Shown piece after piece: positions 1 through 8,748 of a DNA stretch of 64,000 bases. The stretch's first letter is position 1. Every line of letters starts with the position of its first letter. Made by a program: the position numbers and the translations under genes. Origin of the DNA: Bacteroidales bacterium (GTDB lineage Bacteria > Bacteroidota > Bacteroidia > Bacteroidales > UBA3824); contig JAKSUC010000013.1 of NCBI GenBank assembly GCA_024413595.1, positions 1 through 64,000 of the forward strand, written 5' to 3'. The notes under the pieces were generated by a model, which ran no database searches, was not told the origin of the DNA, and saw only the letters and a list, made by a program, of their open reading frames with translations.

Positions 1-48
1 GCTAATTTTCAGCTCAACTTTTTGCCCGTAAGTAAATAAGTTTATAGT

Positions 49-390
49 TTTGAAGGAACCCACGAATATCTAAAATAGTCTGTAAATAATAAAATTATTT
101 ATATTTTTACCTAAAAAAGCAATAAAACAATGCCATCAGAAGGACTTTTCGAAAGATACATAAACTTTTATACAGATTTTGCATTAAGTTTGAAAGATTA
201 TAGAGATTACTATAACACAATAGTCTCAGCAGAAGAACGAGGAAGAGCGGAAGGATGAGAAGAAGTCGAAAAGATTGGAGAAAATAAAGAAAAAATTTAA
301 AACGTCTTGAAAATGAAATCAAAAGGTATTTCAATTGAAGATATTTCTGAAATAACAGACTTATCCAAAGCCGAAATTGAAAAATTATAA
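49..390 (+). pseudogene. C-terminal relic of an Rpn-family (PD-(D/E)XK, transposase-like) gene
   Basis: Read in one frame, this stretch gives a broken protein similar to the C-terminal third of the intact Rpn-family gene at 52019-52939. It has a charged helical segment rich in Glu, Arg and Gly, then the closing pattern (M)K-x-K-G-I-x-x-x-x-I-x-x-x-(T/S)-x-L-S-x-x-E-I-E-K-L followed by a stop at 388. At least three in-frame stops interrupt it (about 76, 256 and 298), so it cannot be a functional gene. The left part may continue beyond the window. Rpn proteins are putative recombination-promoting nucleases that often decay in Bacteroidota genomes. Two relatives lie in this window (47949-48841 and 52019-52939). 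Confidence 0.75.
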
Positions 391-705
391 AAAAGAAAAA
401 TAATTAATACAAATTATTTAGGTATATATGTTCTGATTTTAGAGAACATGATTTTTGTAAATTAGATTAAATAGAAAGCTATCATAAAAATATACATTGT
501 TAAATTGAAAGTATATATTAAATTCATAAAATATTACTAATTATTTAAATAATATTCAATTATGATAAGAAATAAAGAAAAATATTTCACAATTTTTGAG
601 TATAGATGATATAATTCAAATGGTTTCCAAAGATGATATTTAACTTTATATAAATGAATTTATTATTAAATAAATTTATATGATTATCCGCAAAAAAACA
701 TTTTT
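391..705. other. Intergenic gap, one small hairpin
   Basis: No gene is visible. A 7-bp hairpin (428-434 with 443-449) followed by a short T-run lies just after the Rpn relic and may be its old terminator. The rest is AT-rich sequence leading to the promoter at 706. Confidence 0.5.
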
Positions 706-713
706 TATATTTG
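706..713 (+). promoter_or_regulatory. Bacteroidota promoter -7 box TATATTTG
   Basis: The box matches the Bacteroidota consensus TAnnTTTG exactly and lies 27 nt before the ATG at 740. It rules out the longer reading frame that begins at 680, because transcription would start downstream of that codon. Confidence 0.65.
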
Positions 714-739
714 CAAAAAATTTTAAACACTTTATAATT

Positions 740-1378
740 ATGAAAATAAAATTTGCACTATTATTTATAGCCATAATGCTAACGCAAAATATTAAAGCTC
801 AATTTATTAAAGGTTTTGAGATTGATTTTAAAGCAGGAATTGGCTACACAAACACATTAGAAACCACCGAAGCTAGAGTTACAGGCGACCTTGGAACTGA
901 TATAGGATTAATATTTGATTATGATATTTCTGGAGGTTTGTTTTATAATCATTTTAATACGACATCAAGAGTTGACGATTATTTAGGAGAAAAATTCTTA
1001 TTTAGAAGCAATTATACAGGTATTTATCTCAAAAAAACATTTTTTCCAAGATCATTTGTTCATTTTTCTATTCCAGTAAGAATAGGAATTGGAGGAGCAA
1101 ATTATAGTAATCATGTTGTAACAGATTATGATGGTTATGACGATGATAGTGTTTTTCATCTACACGAAAAAGAAGATAAATGTTTTATTTACGCATTAGA
1201 ACCAGGAATTCAAGTTGAATTTAATTTGGCAGATGAAGCTGTAAGATTAGGAACAGGCGTATCTTACAGAAAATTAGGCAATTTACATCTTAATTATGGT
1301 GATGGTTACAAAATTGCAAGTGGTTGCGATTTAGATGGACCAGTTTTTAATGTTTCATTAATTATTGCAATTGAATAA
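740..1378 (+). CDS. Secreted outer-membrane-barrel-like protein, function unknown
   Basis: A 212-aa protein beginning with a clear signal peptide (about residues 1-21, ending KAQ). The start at 740 is chosen because a perfect -7 promoter box lies at 706-713, downstream of the upstream ATG at 680. The mature part alternates short glycine-rich and hydrophobic strands and ends in a beta-strand, as in small outer-membrane beta-barrel or porin-like proteins. It is a paralogue of the product of 17628-18284: both share a HFSIPxRIG segment, a PG-(I/V)-x-V-(E/D)-F segment, a G-V-S-Y-R segment and a D-L-(D/N)-G-x-(V/I)-(F/Y) segment near the end. No catalytic motif was recognised. A strong terminator follows at 1383. 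Confidence 0.6.
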   Translation: MKIKFALLFIAIMLTQNIKAQFIKGFEIDFKAGIGYTNTLETTEARVTGDLGTDIGLIFDYDISGGLFYNHFNTTSRVDDYLGEKFLFRSNYTGIYLKKTFFPRSFVHFSIPVRIGIGGANYSNHVVTDYDGYDDDSVFHLHEKEDKCFIYALEPGIQVEFNLADEAVRLGTGVSYRKLGNLHLNYGDGYKIASGCDLDGPVFNVSLIIAIE

Positions 1379-1382
1379 TAAT

Positions 1383-1419
1383 AAAAACAGCTGAAATTTA
1401 TTGAATTTCAGCTGTTTTT
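1383..1419. terminator. Bidirectional intrinsic terminator
   Basis: A 16-bp perfect stem (1383-1398 with 1404-1419), 5-nt loop, A-run on one side and T-run on the other. It lies between two convergent genes and can serve both. Confidence 0.85.
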
Positions 1420-1442
1420 ACTATCTAAATTATCATAAAAAA

Positions 1443-2561
1443 TTACAAATTAACTTCGCTAAATTTTTTTAACGGAACTTCAATATCTTTCCAAGTATCA
1501 GGTTTTCCGTCTTGTTTAATTTGAATTTTGTTAGTTGAAAAATTATAACTTTCATGATAACCAGTATGAGACATTCTATCATATTCGTGAACACCTTTAC
1601 CAATCATATAAAAATCACCATTTTGATAACGGAAAAGCATTGAAGTATAACCTAAATCAGTTGCAGGATCGTCGTCTTCGCAACGAACAGTTATAACACC
1701 TTTTGCATTTACCGAAATAGAGCCTCCCCCACCACCTATTCTTTCGTTATATTCATCAACGCTATATGCTGAAACAAGATTTTCATTTTTAGAGAAAAGT
1801 TTATATGTTTTATCTTTTTGTCCAAAATAAATAGCGACAATTGGGTCTTGATTTTTATCAGTTGGAAATGTTAAAAGTGCCAAATCTTGAATAGCATCTT
1901 TATTAAAATCAGCCTCAACAAATTGAGTTTCCCATTTAGAAGGTACAAGAGCAAATTTTTGACCTTGTTGAGCTAAAAAATTACTATTATTATAAGATTG
2001 AGCTGGAAACGATTTCCAACCATCTAAATCATAAAAACTAAAATAATTTCCTTTTGGAAGATTAGCAGAATAATTTTCTTCAGTATCTTCACCGTCAGAA
2101 ACATAATAACTATCAGTTACTTGAATATCCATATCACCATCATCACCTTCTTCAACAACTTCTTCGTCATAACTATAACTAAGTTCTAGAACAACTTTAG
2201 AATTTTTAAGTTTTTTGTACCAATCATAATTATGTCCACCACCTTTTTCAACATTCATATAAAAATAACCATCATCTGTATATCCATATTCTGTATAACA
2301 AGGACTTTCACGTTCAATAATAATATCTAATTTACCATTATTAATCGTTAGGCCCCAATGATTATTATAATCCTTAACTTTTTCTTTTACAAAAAGTTCC
2401 GGATTTTTATCACCATCAATATCTTGAAGAATATAAACATAATTATAAATATCGTCCACTTGTAAAATCTCTTCAAGATTTTTAACAGAAAAAGGTAAAT
2501 TTTGAGCAAAAGAGAAAGATGCACAAAATAATAGTGCAAGAATAAAAATGTATTTTTTCAT
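1443..2561 (-). CDS. Secreted hypothetical protein with FG-GAP/VCBS-like motifs
   Basis: A 372-aa protein with a signal peptide (about 1-19, ending SFA/Q). Two short acidic motifs of the form D-x-D-G-D-x-x-x-E-L (about residues 48-57) and D-F-N-K-D-x-x-x-D-L-A (about 218-228) resemble the calcium-loop motifs of FG-GAP/VCBS-type repeat proteins. The remainder is Tyr/Asp/Glu-rich and unrecognised. It is probably exported to the periplasm or cell surface. It is a single gene, convergent with 740-1378 and separated from the nitroreductase by the terminator at 2587. Function is unknown. Confidence 0.6.
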   Translation of the reverse strand: MKKYIFILALLFCASFSFAQNLPFSVKNLEEILQVDDIYNYVYILQDIDGDKNPELFVKEKVKDYNNHWGLTINNGKLDIIIERESPCYTEYGYTDDGYFYMNVEKGGGHNYDWYKKLKNSKVVLELSYSYDEEVVEEGDDGDMDIQVTDSYYVSDGEDTEENYSANLPKGNYFSFYDLDGWKSFPAQSYNNSNFLAQQGQKFALVPSKWETQFVEADFNKDAIQDLALLTFPTDKNQDPIVAIYFGQKDKTYKLFSKNENLVSAYSVDEYNERIGGGGGSISVNAKGVITVRCEDDDPATDLGYTSMLFRYQNGDFYMIGKGVHEYDRMSHTGYHESYNFSTNKIQIKQDGKPDTWKDIEVPLKKFSEVNL

Positions 2562-2586
2562 AATATTTAAATAATTAATGATTAAT

Positions 2587-2619
2587 AAAAAAATGACTGA
2601 ATTATAAAAACCCAGTCAT
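2587..2619 (-). terminator. Intrinsic terminator after nitroreductase gene
   Basis: On the minus strand a 7-bp stem (ATGACTG with CAGTCAT, 2613-2619 and 2593-2599) is followed by a T-run (2587-2592). It lies downstream of the nitroreductase gene. Confidence 0.7.
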
Positions 2620-2670
2620 CTATGTTTTTCAAAGAGATAAAACGAAAAAGGAATAATAAAGTTTTATCTT

Positions 2671-3411
2671 TTAGATATTAAAACTCTCTTTTACAAAATC
2701 AAGATATTTTTTAGAAAAATTTTCATTATCAGCTTTAGTATAACGACGTTGAGTAAATACTTCAGCTAAATTATTTAAATTATTATCTTTAACAATATCT
2801 TTAATCTTCTGAAGATTTTCGAATTCAGAATAATATAAATTAATATCACTATCGTTGTAATCACGATATTTTTCAAAATGTAAAATGGCTTGATAAGGCA
2901 AACGTTCAGTTAAATCAGGATCTTCAGCAGGATAACCAGCAACCATAGTAGTAACTGGCACAACGCCTTTAGGCAAATTTAAAACATTTGCAATTTCTTT
3001 AGCATTATACATTGTAGTACCTAAAAAACAAGTACCTAACCCGTACGACTCAGCAACTACACAAGCATTTTCAGAAGCAATAATAGTATCAACTAAAGCA
3101 GACGAAAACCATAAAAAATTATCATAACATGGTTCAGTACCTCTAAGTTTACACCAATGAGAAAAACGATTAATATCAGCACAAAATGTAAAAACTAAAG
3201 GAGCATGTTTTACCATTGGTTGATTAAAATGAAATGGCATTAATTGCTCTTTAATTTTTGGTTGAGTTGTTAATATAATACTGTATAACTGCATATTACC
3301 AGTATTACTACCACGAATAGCACCTTTAACAATTTTTAAAATAATATTATCGTCAATAGGTCGTGCTTGAAAATTTCTGATACTTTTGTGATATTTAATT
3401 ACATTTTTCAT
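2671..3411 (-). CDS. Nitroreductase-family oxidoreductase
   Basis: A 246-aa protein of the flavin (FMN) nitroreductase superfamily, which reduces nitro-compounds, quinones or flavins with NAD(P)H in the cytoplasm. Recognisable features are the N-terminal R-(N/S)-(F/Y)-x-x-(R/K)-P-(I/V)-x-x-(D/E) segment (SIRNFQARPIDD), the G-(S/N)-x-x-N-x-Q segment, the central long helix followed by G-L-G-T-C-F-L-G, and the (V/T)-x-G-Y-P-A segment near residue 165. The C-terminal ~55 residues form an extra charged tail. The gene follows yjbQ at a spacing of about 14 nt on the same strand and was probably transcribed with it. Substrate cannot be predicted. Confidence 0.85.
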   Translation of the reverse strand: MKNVIKYHKSIRNFQARPIDDNIILKIVKGAIRGSNTGNMQLYSIILTTQPKIKEQLMPFHFNQPMVKHAPLVFTFCADINRFSHWCKLRGTEPCYDNFLWFSSALVDTIIASENACVVAESYGLGTCFLGTTMYNAKEIANVLNLPKGVVPVTTMVAGYPAEDPDLTERLPYQAILHFEKYRDYNDSDINLYYSEFENLQKIKDIVKDNNLNNLAEVFTQRRYTKADNENFSKKYLDFVKESFNI

Positions 3412-3425
3412 ATTAAAAGTTGTTA

Positions 3426-3833
3426 TTAAAAGTAAATTGTTGCTGTTAAATGTCGATTACCTCCACAATTTCTAAATTCACAAAGATAAATACCTTGCCA
3501 AGTTCCTAAATCAAGTTTACGATTTGCAATTGGAATATTTAGCGAAACGCCCAACATAGAAGATTTAAAATGCGCAGGCATATCGTCAGCACCTTCTAAA
3601 TCATGAGAATAAGAAGCATTTTCAGGAATTAATTTATTGGCAATTCCTTCCATGTCAAAACGTACAGATGGATCTGCATTTTCATTGATACTTAAACTTG
3701 CTGAAGTATGTTTTAAAAATAAATTAAGGATACCATATTCAGGTAAATCACCCAATTGATCTAATATCAATTTTGTAACTAAATGATAACCACGTGTTAC
3801 AGCAGGCAATATGATTTGTTTTTGAATTATCAT
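3426..3833 (-). CDS. yjbQ: YjbQ-family (UPF0047) protein
   Basis: A 135-aa protein of the YjbQ/UPF0047 family, a compact trimer-forming fold found in most bacteria; some members have been reported to have weak thiamine-phosphate synthase activity. Family hallmarks are H-T-S-A-S-L-x-I-(N)-E-N (about residues 38-48), D-L-E-G-x-D-D-M-P-A-H (about 78-88) and the C-terminal W-Q-G-I-Y-L-C-E-F-R block. An in-frame ATG ten codons upstream exists at 3863. The start at 3833 is preferred because family members begin with a short strand right before the x-T-R-G-Y-H segment and are close to 135-140 aa. It probably forms an operon with the nitroreductase. Confidence 0.85.
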   Translation of the reverse strand: MIIQKQIILPAVTRGYHLVTKLILDQLGDLPEYGILNLFLKHTSASLSINENADPSVRFDMEGIANKLIPENASYSHDLEGADDMPAHFKSSMLGVSLNIPIANRKLDLGTWQGIYLCEFRNCGGNRHLTATIYF

Positions 3834-4041
3834 TTTGAAAATTCCTATTTTTTTATTCAACAAAAATAATAAAAAATGCGAAAATTGATGAAAAAAAATA
3901 GAGATTTTAAAAAATTAATATTGAAAAATTTGTTATGTCTAAAAATTTAAAATTCTATTTTTTTGCTTTAAAAAATTTCTTAAATAATAACATTACAAAT
4001 AAATGAGCTATTATTAATTTTTAAATATTAATTGATTTCTT

Positions 4042-4049
4042 TATCTTTG
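4042..4049 (+). promoter_or_regulatory. Promoter -7 box TATCTTTG
   Basis: An exact TAnnTTTG match 22 nt before the ATG of the AAA gene at 4071. No convincing -33 TTTG was seen at the usual distance. Confidence 0.6.
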
Positions 4050-4070
4050 TAGAAACAATTTTTTGAATAT

Positions 4071-5639
4071 ATGTCAAAAGAATTTAATATCACAAGTGCT
4101 TGTAATCCATATAAAAATTATATGGTTGACATTTCAAACAAATTCAATCAAGTAAAAAAAATGATTGACGATGCTAGATATTTTGTTATAAATCGCGCTC
4201 GTCAATTTGGAAAAACTACAATGCTATATACTATAAATCAGCGTTTAGGAGAAGATTATCTTGTTTTAAGAATTAGTTTTGAAAGCATGGACGATAAATC
4301 TTGGCAAGACTCTGAAGCATTTTGTAAATCATTTTGTCAAAAAATTGAAAAAGTTTTATTATCAAAATCTACTTGTGACGAATATATAAATTATTGGCAT
4401 AATGTTAAAGAAAACTTAGCTTCTATAGAAGATTTATCTTTATGTATTAATAGATTTTGTCTAAAATGTCCACAAAAAGTTATTTTAATTATTGATGAAG
4501 TAGATCAAGCCTCAAACAATGACTTATTTATTAAATTTTTAAGAATGTTAAGAGATTTATATAACGAAAGAATAGCAGAAAACAATTATCAATTAACATT
4601 CTATTCTGTAATATTAGCAGGTGTTTATGATATAAAAAATTTAAAACTCAAAATTCGTCCCGAAGATCAACACAAAGTAAATTCACCATGGAACATTGCT
4701 TCTGAATTTAATGTTGACATGTCATTTAATCCAGAAGAAATTTCTACAATGCTTATTGAATACGAAAACGACGTTCATACTAATATGAATATTTCTGAAA
4801 TTTCGAACGAAATTTATAAATATACATCTGGTTATCCTGTTTTGGTTTCAATGATTTGTAAAGAAATTGATGAAAATTTTGGTAAAGTTTGGACTATCGA
4901 GAATATAGTGAATGTTGTTAAATATTTGATTAATAAAGATAGTGATCAATTTATATTGATTGACGATTTATTAAAAAATATTGAAATTTATCCTGATTTA
5001 AAAAAAATAATTCGTGCAATATTATTAGAAAATATTCAATTTGATTATACAGTTAATAATACGACTTTAAAACTTGCTAAAATATTTTCGTTTATCAAAA
5101 AAAGTAAAAGTGGTAAAATTGAAATACATAATTTAATTTTTCAGCAAGTACTTTATAATTATTTTATTACAGAAAATATAATAGCAAATTTAATAAGAGA
5201 ACCAAACAAAAACACATATATTCACAATGGAATTCTAGATATGCCATTGATAATAACAAGATTTAAAGATTTAATGTATCAAGAATATCGACAAAGAGAT
5301 AATCAATTTATCGAAAAACAATGTCGTTTATTGTTTTTGTGTTTTCTAAAACCAATTATCAACGGAACAGGTTTTTATTATGTAGAACCAGAAACTAGAG
5401 ATAATTCAAAAATGGATTTAGTTGTTACATACGGAGGTCAAGAGTTTGTTATTGAACTAAAAGTATGGCATGGTGATAAATACGAAACCGATGGCAAAGA
5501 ACAACTTGCAGAATATCTTAATACTCGCAATCTAAAAGAAGGTTATCTTGTTTCATTTTCGTTTTTAAAAGAAAAAGACGTTAGCAAAGCTGAATGGATT
5601 ACTGAAGGTGATAAAAAAATATTTGAAGCTATAATTTAA
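4071..5639 (+). CDS. AAA-like ATPase with C-terminal PD-(D/E)XK nuclease-like domain
   Basis: A 522-aa protein. The N-terminal half is an AAA-like P-loop ATPase: Walker A R-A-R-Q-F-G-K-T at about 42-49 and Walker B V-I-L-I-I-D-E-V-D at about 139-147. The C-terminal segment (about 447-465) has the pattern D-L-V-V...E-F-V-I-E-L-K-V-W of the restriction-endonuclease-like fold (PDDEXK_9/DUF1703 type) found behind such ATPases. These proteins are abundant and often multi-copy in Bacteroidota; their role is not settled (mobile-element-like or defence-like proposals exist). It is monocistronic with its own promoter box at 4042. All key residues appear intact. Confidence 0.75.
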   Translation: MSKEFNITSACNPYKNYMVDISNKFNQVKKMIDDARYFVINRARQFGKTTMLYTINQRLGEDYLVLRISFESMDDKSWQDSEAFCKSFCQKIEKVLLSKSTCDEYINYWHNVKENLASIEDLSLCINRFCLKCPQKVILIIDEVDQASNNDLFIKFLRMLRDLYNERIAENNYQLTFYSVILAGVYDIKNLKLKIRPEDQHKVNSPWNIASEFNVDMSFNPEEISTMLIEYENDVHTNMNISEISNEIYKYTSGYPVLVSMICKEIDENFGKVWTIENIVNVVKYLINKDSDQFILIDDLLKNIEIYPDLKKIIRAILLENIQFDYTVNNTTLKLAKIFSFIKKSKSGKIEIHNLIFQQVLYNYFITENIIANLIREPNKNTYIHNGILDMPLIITRFKDLMYQEYRQRDNQFIEKQCRLLFLCFLKPIINGTGFYYVEPETRDNSKMDLVVTYGGQEFVIELKVWHGDKYETDGKEQLAEYLNTRNLKEGYLVSFSFLKEKDVSKAEWITEGDKKIFEAII

Positions 5640-5680
5640 AATCAAATTGAAATAAAAATAAAACTTTTTTCAATAAAAAC

Positions 5681-6550
5681 ATGGAATATTCAATAAAAGA
5701 AATAGAAACACAAACAGGTATAAAAGCATTTACAATAAGGATTTGGGAAAAACGATATAATTTAACAACGCCCAAACGTACCGACTCTAATATTCGAATT
5801 TATAGCGAAGATGATTTACATAAAATCTTAGCAGTTTCGGCTCTTGTAAAACGAGGTTTCAAAATTTCAGAAGTTGCACCTTTATCAACATCAGAACTAA
5901 ACGAAAAACTTAAAATGTTAGAGTCGTCACTCGATGATAACGAACCTAAAGTCAACGCATTATTAATGTCAGCAGACAAATTTGACGAACAACTTTTTGA
6001 AAAAGCAATCAATCGTGAAATATTATCATCAGGATTTGAAAACGCTATGATAGAGATTGTTGCGCCATTGGTAAATATTATAGAAGAACGTTGGATTTTA
6101 AGTCCAATTTATAAAAGCGTTAAACAATTTGCTTTTGATCAAATTAGGCGAAAAATAATTTTAGCTTCTGATAATGAACCAATTAGAAATAGCAATGAAA
6201 AATTCTTAGTATTTTCAAACAAAAATGATACTTGTGAAATGACAACTCTTTTTGTTGCTTATCTTATAAAAAAGCATGGTTTTCAATCACTTTATATTGG
6301 AGAAAATATCGAAATTAATGAAGCAGAAAGAGTTGCAGAAGTTTCAAAATGCAATCACATTATTTTAATAGACAAAATATATAATAATCAAGCAGATATT
6401 TCAGAAGAAATCTCTGCTTTCGAAAAATCTTTTTCTAATAAACGAAAATATATTTTAGCAAACAACTTAAATATTAAAAGTGACAAAATAAAAATATTTC
6501 AAACTCTAAAATCAATTGCACAATTTTTGAATACAAATTTAAAAAGTTAA
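5681..6550 (+). CDS. MerR-family regulator with a degenerate B12-binding-like half
   Basis: A 289-aa protein. Residues about 1-70 are a MerR winged helix: Y-S-I-K-E-I-E-x-x-T-G-I...R-x-W-E-K-R-Y...P-x-R-T-x-S-N-I-R-x-Y. The rest follows the CarH/LitR layout, a helical bundle (about 90-160) then a Rossmann-like domain (about 180-280). The cobalamin signature expected as E/D-x-H-x-x-G is replaced by D-T-C-E-M-T-T, so the axial His and the Gly are missing; the bundle also lacks the usual E-H segment. It may sense something other than cobalamin or work by protein contact. It lies 24 nt before recG on the same strand. Targets are unknown. Confidence 0.75.
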   Translation: MEYSIKEIETQTGIKAFTIRIWEKRYNLTTPKRTDSNIRIYSEDDLHKILAVSALVKRGFKISEVAPLSTSELNEKLKMLESSLDDNEPKVNALLMSADKFDEQLFEKAINREILSSGFENAMIEIVAPLVNIIEERWILSPIYKSVKQFAFDQIRRKIILASDNEPIRNSNEKFLVFSNKNDTCEMTTLFVAYLIKKHGFQSLYIGENIEINEAERVAEVSKCNHIILIDKIYNNQADISEEISAFEKSFSNKRKYILANNLNIKSDKIKIFQTLKSIAQFLNTNLKS

Positions 6551-6574
6551 TATTTTTTTATAAAATACAATAAA

Positions 6575-8674
6575 TTGCAACCAGATACAGACATAAAATA
6601 TCTTACAGGAGTTGGTCCAACAAAAGCTGAAAGTTTAGCAAAAGAATTGAATATCAAAACTTTTGAAGATTTAGCATATTATTTTCCATATAAATATATC
6701 GACAGAAGTAAATTTTATTATACAACAGATATTCATAGTGAAGACGTTGCTATACAATTAAAAGGTGTTATAAGTAATTTTAAAAAACAAGGAACTAAAT
6801 TTAAACAACATTTAACTGCCACATTTACAGACAGTAAAGGAAGAATTGAATTAATTTGGTTCAAAAGCATCGATTGGATACAAAAAAGTATCATTCCTGG
6901 AAAGGAATATATAATATTTGGTAAACCAAACTTTTATCAAGGTTGGTCAATGGCTCATCCTGAAATTGAAGATCCGCTAAAAGCAGAAAAATGCGTTACA
7001 TCTCAATTTTATCCACAATATTTAACAAGTGAAGTATTGAAAAACAGCAAATTAAATAGTCGCGCAATTCAAAAACTTCAACAGACATTGTGGACAAATA
7101 TGACAACACCTTTTCCCGAAACTTTACCACAATATTTTATAGAAAAATATCATTTAATGCCTCTAATGGAAGCATTACGAAATGTACATTTCCCTAAAAG
7201 TGAAGAAGATCTTCAAAAAGCAAGAATAAGACTAAAATTTGAGGAATTGTTTTATATTCAACTAAATATTTTGATGATAAAAAACAATAAATTATCTCAA
7301 AGTAAAGGCTTTATTTTTAAAACAGTAGGAAAAAATTTTAATACATTTTATAACAATCATTTACCATTTACATTAACCGATGCACAAAAACGTGTTATTA
7401 AAGAAATTAGAGCAGATTTTTTAACAGGTAGACAATGTAATAGACTATTACAAGGCGACGTAGGAAGCGGGAAAACTCTAGTTGCCTTAATGAGTATGTT
7501 GATTGCAATCGACAATGGATTTCAAGCATGTTTAATGGCTCCAACCGAAATTCTTGCAACTCAACATTACGAAACAATTACTAACTTGTTGGGAGATATG
7601 CCTTTAAAAGTTGCTTTATTAACAGGAAGTACGTCAACAAAAAATAGAAGAATTATTCATCAACAACTTGAAGATAATACATTAAATATTGTTATTGGAA
7701 CGCATGCGTTGATTGAAGACACTGTAAAATTCAACAATTTAGGACTTGCTATCATTGACGAACAACATCGATTTGGAGTTGCACAACGAGGAAAACTTCA
7801 TCAAAAAAATACAGTTTTACCTCCGCATGTAATTGTTATGACAGCAACACCAATACCACGCACATTGTCAATGACACTTTATGGAGATTTAGACGTTTCT
7901 GTTATTGACCAACTACCACCAGGACGTAAACCTATAAAAACTATGCATTCGTTTGACTCTAAACGCCTTATGGTTTTTAAATTTATGCGTGATAGAATTG
8001 CAGAAGGACACCAAATTTATGTTGTTTATCCATTAATTGAAGAGTCAAAAAATTTTGATTACAAAGATCTTACAGATGGTTACGAAGCTATAACAAGAGC
8101 TTTTCCTCCACCACAATATGCTGTTAGTGTGGTTCATGGACGTATGAAACCAGAAGAAAAAGACAAAGCAATGCAACTTTTTGCTAAAGGTATTACTCAA
8201 ATTATGGTTGCAACAACAGTAATAGAAGTTGGAGTAAATGTTCCAAATGCAACAACAATGGTTATTGAAAGTGCAGAAAAATTTGGACTTTCAGCTCTTC
8301 ATCAATTACGAGGAAGAGTTGGACGTGGAGGTGATCAAAGTTATTGTATATTGATGACAGACTATAAGTTGTCTCAGGATGCAAAAAAACGAATTGAAAT
8401 AATGTGCAGAACAACCGATGGTTTTGAAATATCAGAAGAAGATTTAAAAATGCGAGGTCCTGGCGATATGGATGGTACTCAACAAAGTGGAACTCCAATG
8501 CAACTAAAAATTGCAGACTTAGCACGTGACGGTCAATTACTTATGACTGCAAGAAACGTTGCTTCGGACGTTTTACAAGATGATCCATTTTTACAAAATC
8601 CTAAAAATTTTGTTATTAAGACTCGACAAAACAAAATATTTAGTAAAGAATTAAATTGGAATAGAATTTCTTAA
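6575..8674 (+). CDS. recG: ATP-dependent DNA helicase RecG
   Basis: A 699-aa protein matching RecG length and order: N-terminal helix-hairpin-helix segment L-x-G-V-G-P-x-(K/R)-A (about 10-18), wedge/OB domain (about 60-160), then the superfamily-2 helicase core. Visible motifs are Walker A G-D-V-G-S-G-K-T (about 293-300), the Walker B-type D-E-Q-H (about 394-397), T-A-T-P-I-P-R-T, and the Q-L-R-G-R-V-G-R-G motif VI. It remodels stalled forks and branched DNA. The start codon is TTG at 6575; the next in-frame ATG lies far inside the wedge domain, so TTG is almost certainly used. It lies 24 nt after the MerR gene. Confidence 0.95.
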   Translation: MQPDTDIKYLTGVGPTKAESLAKELNIKTFEDLAYYFPYKYIDRSKFYYTTDIHSEDVAIQLKGVISNFKKQGTKFKQHLTATFTDSKGRIELIWFKSIDWIQKSIIPGKEYIIFGKPNFYQGWSMAHPEIEDPLKAEKCVTSQFYPQYLTSEVLKNSKLNSRAIQKLQQTLWTNMTTPFPETLPQYFIEKYHLMPLMEALRNVHFPKSEEDLQKARIRLKFEELFYIQLNILMIKNNKLSQSKGFIFKTVGKNFNTFYNNHLPFTLTDAQKRVIKEIRADFLTGRQCNRLLQGDVGSGKTLVALMSMLIAIDNGFQACLMAPTEILATQHYETITNLLGDMPLKVALLTGSTSTKNRRIIHQQLEDNTLNIVIGTHALIEDTVKFNNLGLAIIDEQHRFGVAQRGKLHQKNTVLPPHVIVMTATPIPRTLSMTLYGDLDVSVIDQLPPGRKPIKTMHSFDSKRLMVFKFMRDRIAEGHQIYVVYPLIEESKNFDYKDLTDGYEAITRAFPPPQYAVSVVHGRMKPEEKDKAMQLFAKGITQIMVATTVIEVGVNVPNATTMVIESAEKFGLSALHQLRGRVGRGGDQSYCILMTDYKLSQDAKKRIEIMCRTTDGFEISEEDLKMRGPGDMDGTQQSGTPMQLKIADLARDGQLLMTARNVASDVLQDDPFLQNPKNFVIKTRQNKIFSKELNWNRIS

Positions 8675-8748
8675 AAAAAAGTTTTTCATATTGTTTTTTG
8701 TCTTACATTTACAATGATAAATAATTCATAATTACTTTACTTAACTAA

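Noticed and set aside
680-739. Longer start for the barrel-like protein (ATG 680)
   Set aside because: A perfect -7 promoter box lies downstream of it, and the signal peptide begins at 740.
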